Assembly (NCBI RefSeq): GCF_047807365.1
Contig: NZ_JBLOUI010000037.1
Coordinates: 1-25,436, forward strand
Reading direction: 5' to 3'
Length of the DNA stretch: 25,436 nucleotides
Source: Peptacetobacter sp900539645
Lineage (GTDB): Bacteria; Bacillota; Clostridia; Peptostreptococcales; Peptostreptococcaceae
Every line of letters starts with the position of its first letter. The first letter of the stretch is position 1. Both the position numbers and the translations under genes were made by a program. Shown here one piece after another: positions 23,600 to 25,436 of this stretch. The notes under the pieces are model-generated. The model worked only from the letters and a program-made list of their open reading frames with translations, had not been told where the DNA came from and searched no databases.

Positions 23600-24799
23600 T
23601 TGAACATAAAGGAAGTAATTTTAAATGCTAAGAGATTTGAAGCATCTGATATTCACATAATTTGCAACGACTATATAACTTTAAGAATTGATGGAGAATT
23701 GACGAGGTATTCATCAAAAGTTGTAGATAGTGATATTTGTAGGAAGTTTTGTGATGATTTAATAGGAAATGATGAAACTAAGCTTAGAAAGAGATATGAA
23801 AAATATTTGGATGAAGAATGTGGAGAAGTAGATTTTTCTAGGGATTTTGATTTTGTAGATTTAGAGAATGAAATAGAAAATAACGATACAAAAAATAATA
23901 AGATTATGGAAAATGATATAAATAGATATATAAAAGAGAATGTTAAAGAGTTTAGTTTTTATAATGTAGAACTAAATAAAGATGAACTAAATAAAGAGGA
24001 TAAAATCTCTTTTAGAATAAGGGTTAATATCTATAGACGGAATGGTGGGGATTGTATATCAATTAGGTTAATTCCAGGTCATGTAAAAACAGCAAAGGAA
24101 TTAAATATTCCAGATATAGTATGTAGCTCTGGTAATTTAAAAAGTGGAATAATATTGATAACTGGAGCAACTGGAAGTGGGAAAAGTACTACTCTTGCTG
24201 CGATAATAGATAGAATAAACAAAACATCAAAGAAACACATTATCACATTGGAAGAGCCTATAGAGTATTTGCATAAGAGTGATAAAAGTATAATAAGTCA
24301 AAGAGAATGTGGAAAAGATACCGTAGATTTTTTAGATGGATTGAAATCATCTTTAAGACAAGATCCAGACGTTATAATGATTGGAGAAATAAGAGATAAA
24401 AAGACTGTTGAAACTGCTCTCTCTGCATCTGAAACAGGACATCTTGTACTATCTACAGTTCATACATCTAAAGCATCTGAGGCGATAGATAGGATAGTGA
24501 ATCTATTTGAAGCTGAAAGACATAAAGAGATAAGAGGACTTTTGGCTAATCAGCTTAGATATGTATTTTCTCAAAGACTTGTAAAAGCAAATAATGGACG
24601 AAGAGCTATATTTGAAATTATGAAAAATACAAATTCAATAGCTGCTATGATAAGAGAGGGAAAAGATGAGAGTATCGATGATATGATAAAAACTGGTAAA
24701 AAATACGGAATGCAGATGTTTGAAGATCATATAGAAACATTGTATCGAGATGGAATTATTTCCGAGGAAATATATTTAGATGAAATAAAGAATAGATAA
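23600..24799 (+). CDS. pilT: PilT-type secretion/retraction ATPase with an inserted N-terminal segment
   Basis: Hexameric ATPase that powers type IV pilus retraction at the inner face of the membrane. The N-domain start ASDIHI is at residues 15-20. Walker A GATGSGKST is at 189-197, the Asp box ITLEEPIEYLH follows, Walker B DVIMIGE is at 257-263, and the His box is GHLVLSTVHT. The C-terminal GMQMFEDHIETLYRDG matches PilT rather than PilB. Start is TTG 23600 with AGGAGATGA upstream. At 399 aa it is about 50 longer than usual. The excess is an acidic, Asn/Lys-rich insertion at about 85-135, between DFSRDFDF and FRIRVN. No other pilus gene is in the window. Confidence 0.88.
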   Translation: MNIKEVILNAKRFEASDIHIICNDYITLRIDGELTRYSSKVVDSDICRKFCDDLIGNDETKLRKRYEKYLDEECGEVDFSRDFDFVDLENEIENNDTKNNKIMENDINRYIKENVKEFSFYNVELNKDELNKEDKISFRIRVNIYRRNGGDCISIRLIPGHVKTAKELNIPDIVCSSGNLKSGIILITGATGSGKSTTLAAIIDRINKTSKKHIITLEEPIEYLHKSDKSIISQRECGKDTVDFLDGLKSSLRQDPDVIMIGEIRDKKTVETALSASETGHLVLSTVHTSKASEAIDRIVNLFEAERHKEIRGLLANQLRYVFSQRLVKANNGRRAIFEIMKNTNSIAAMIREGKDESIDDMIKTGKKYGMQMFEDHIETLYRDGIISEEIYLDEIKNR

Positions 24800-24800
24800 G

Positions 24801-24843
24801 AAAAGACCAACGGATTAAAATCGATAATCTGTTGGTCTTTTTA
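24801..24843. terminator. Bidirectional terminator after pilT
   Basis: AAAAGACCAACGGATTA at 24801-24817 pairs with 24825-24841 with one G-U pair around a seven-base loop. It lies between convergent pilT and the membrane-protein gene and has A/T tails on both sides. Confidence 0.88.
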
Positions 24844-24849
24844 TATGTG

Positions 24850-25320
24850 TTATTCTTTTTTATCAGAACGTTTTAAGTCGATATAAGCTAATATGTAAGA
24901 AAATACAATATATGCAAATATTTTAAAATATGATAATGGTTCATATGGTTTTAAAAGTGATAAATCTTTAAAAATCATAGCTACTAAAGAACTAACTGGA
25001 AGATATATTAAAATAATAGCTTCCCAATGAATTAAGAGGACAGCATTCCAATTGATATTACTATCATCTCTATAAGGTTCATTTTTGATTGCAGTATAAG
25101 ATAAAATATAGCAAAATACAAAAAGTATAAAAATTTTAAAATACGCTATAGGACTATTGATTTTTAGTATTAGTGATTTATCGCCAGAAAGAATAGATAT
25201 AAAAATTGCTAGTGGAATGTATGCACTCATAGCCCAAATAGCAATTTTAAATACACTTTCAAAATTTATTTTATCTATATATTTTTCGTTTATTTTATCA
25301 AAAAAACTTTCAAACAACAT
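24850..25320 (-). CDS. Membrane protein with an internally duplicated two-helix unit
   Basis: Unrecognised 156-aa integral membrane protein with four hydrophobic segments. The two halves are repeats of each other. IPLAIFISILSGDKSLILK...YFKIFILFVFCYILSYTAIK at about 35-78 resembles LPVSSLVAMIFKDLSLLK...YFKIFAYIVFSYILAYIDLK at about 106-150, including the shared YFKIF and YIL-Y elements. GAGGAG precedes the ATG at 25320. It is convergent with pilT. Function is unknown; this repeated two-helix arrangement is found in several unnamed Firmicutes membrane proteins. Confidence 0.75.
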   Translation of the reverse strand: MLFESFFDKINEKYIDKINFESVFKIAIWAMSAYIPLAIFISILSGDKSLILKINSPIAYFKIFILFVFCYILSYTAIKNEPYRDDSNINWNAVLLIHWEAIILIYLPVSSLVAMIFKDLSLLKPYEPLSYFKIFAYIVFSYILAYIDLKRSDKKE

Positions 25321-25375
25321 AAATTATCACTCCTCGTATAATATATTTAAATTTAATTTTATTAATTTTCATTCC

Positions 25376-25398
25376 TATCTCATTTTCTATGTGAGATA
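25376..25398. repeat. Short inverted repeat near the right edge
   Basis: TATCTCA at 25376-25382 and TGAGATA at 25392-25398 form a perfect 7-bp stem with a nine-base loop. There is no T tail on either strand, so it may be an operator or part of a leader for the minus-strand membrane gene. The last 38 bases after it hold nothing I can assign. Confidence 0.35.
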
Positions 25399-25436
25399 AT
25401 CTGATTAAAGATAGAGGTCGTAGTATCACTCCTTGG

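Noticed and set aside
25157..25399. 80-codon plus-strand frame at the right edge
   Set aside because: Antisense to the duplicated membrane protein, low complexity and without a ribosome binding site.
25325..25433. TATCACTCCT repeated 99 bases apart as a sign of gene duplication
   Set aside because: The repeat is ten bases and includes a ribosome-binding-site complement, which recurs by chance; no matching coding sequence follows the outer copy within the window.

Overview
This is a low-GC Firmicutes chromosome segment. Arg is mostly AGA, Ile mostly ATA, and strong GGAGG-type ribosome binding sites precede most genes. The gene order (Orn/Lys/Arg decarboxylase, tmk, holB, ricT, trmN6, rsmI, metG, tatD, rnmV, rsmA, purR, glmU, prs) follows the conserved replication/translation maintenance region known from Bacillus and Clostridia. 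The spore-related genes that normally sit here are absent: no spoVG between purR and glmU, no yabG after rsmA, and no abrB near rsmI. I infer a non-sporulating or sporulation-reduced member of the Peptostreptococcaceae/Clostridia. The genus cannot be fixed from the sequence alone.

Layout. 1-100: 3' part of a 5S rRNA, the end of an rRNA operon. 140-4154: a decarboxylase-tmk-holB-ricT operon ending in a terminator. 4246-6629: trmN6, rsmI and an HD-domain gene, ending in a bidirectional terminator facing a convergent Lrp/AsnC regulator (6718-7170, minus). 7171-7858: a noncoding block with four helically phased A-tracts, a near-consensus promoter and a methionine T-box leader. 7859-10580: metG and tatD. 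10591-10737: an unusual long inverted repeat flanked by imperfect direct repeats. 10944-13425: a sugar module holding PTS EIIB, phosphomannose isomerase, a HAD phosphatase/phosphomutase and PTS EIIA, with no EIIC. 13611-16952: a Gfo/Idh/MocA oxidoreductase, rnmV, rsmA and an unknown single-pass membrane protein. 16995-18362 (minus): murC, divergent from purR (18567), followed by glmU and prs. 22097-25320: an accessory stretch with an exported protein of unknown function, a small four-helix membrane protein directly behind it, an orphan PilT-type ATPase with an inserted segment, and a membrane protein (minus) built from two copies of a two-helix unit.

The core genes form a coherent set. Tmk and HolB serve DNA synthesis. 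RsmI, RsmA, TrmN6 and MetG serve ribosome and tRNA function. RnmV matures 5S rRNA. Prs makes PRPP, which PurR-type regulators sense. GlmU and MurC serve peptidoglycan synthesis. The T-box ties metG to uncharged tRNA-Met. The best candidates for something undescribed are the exported-protein/four-helix-protein pair at 22536-23458 and the inverted-repeat element at 10591-10737. I saw no tRNA gene, CRISPR array, transposase or phage gene.
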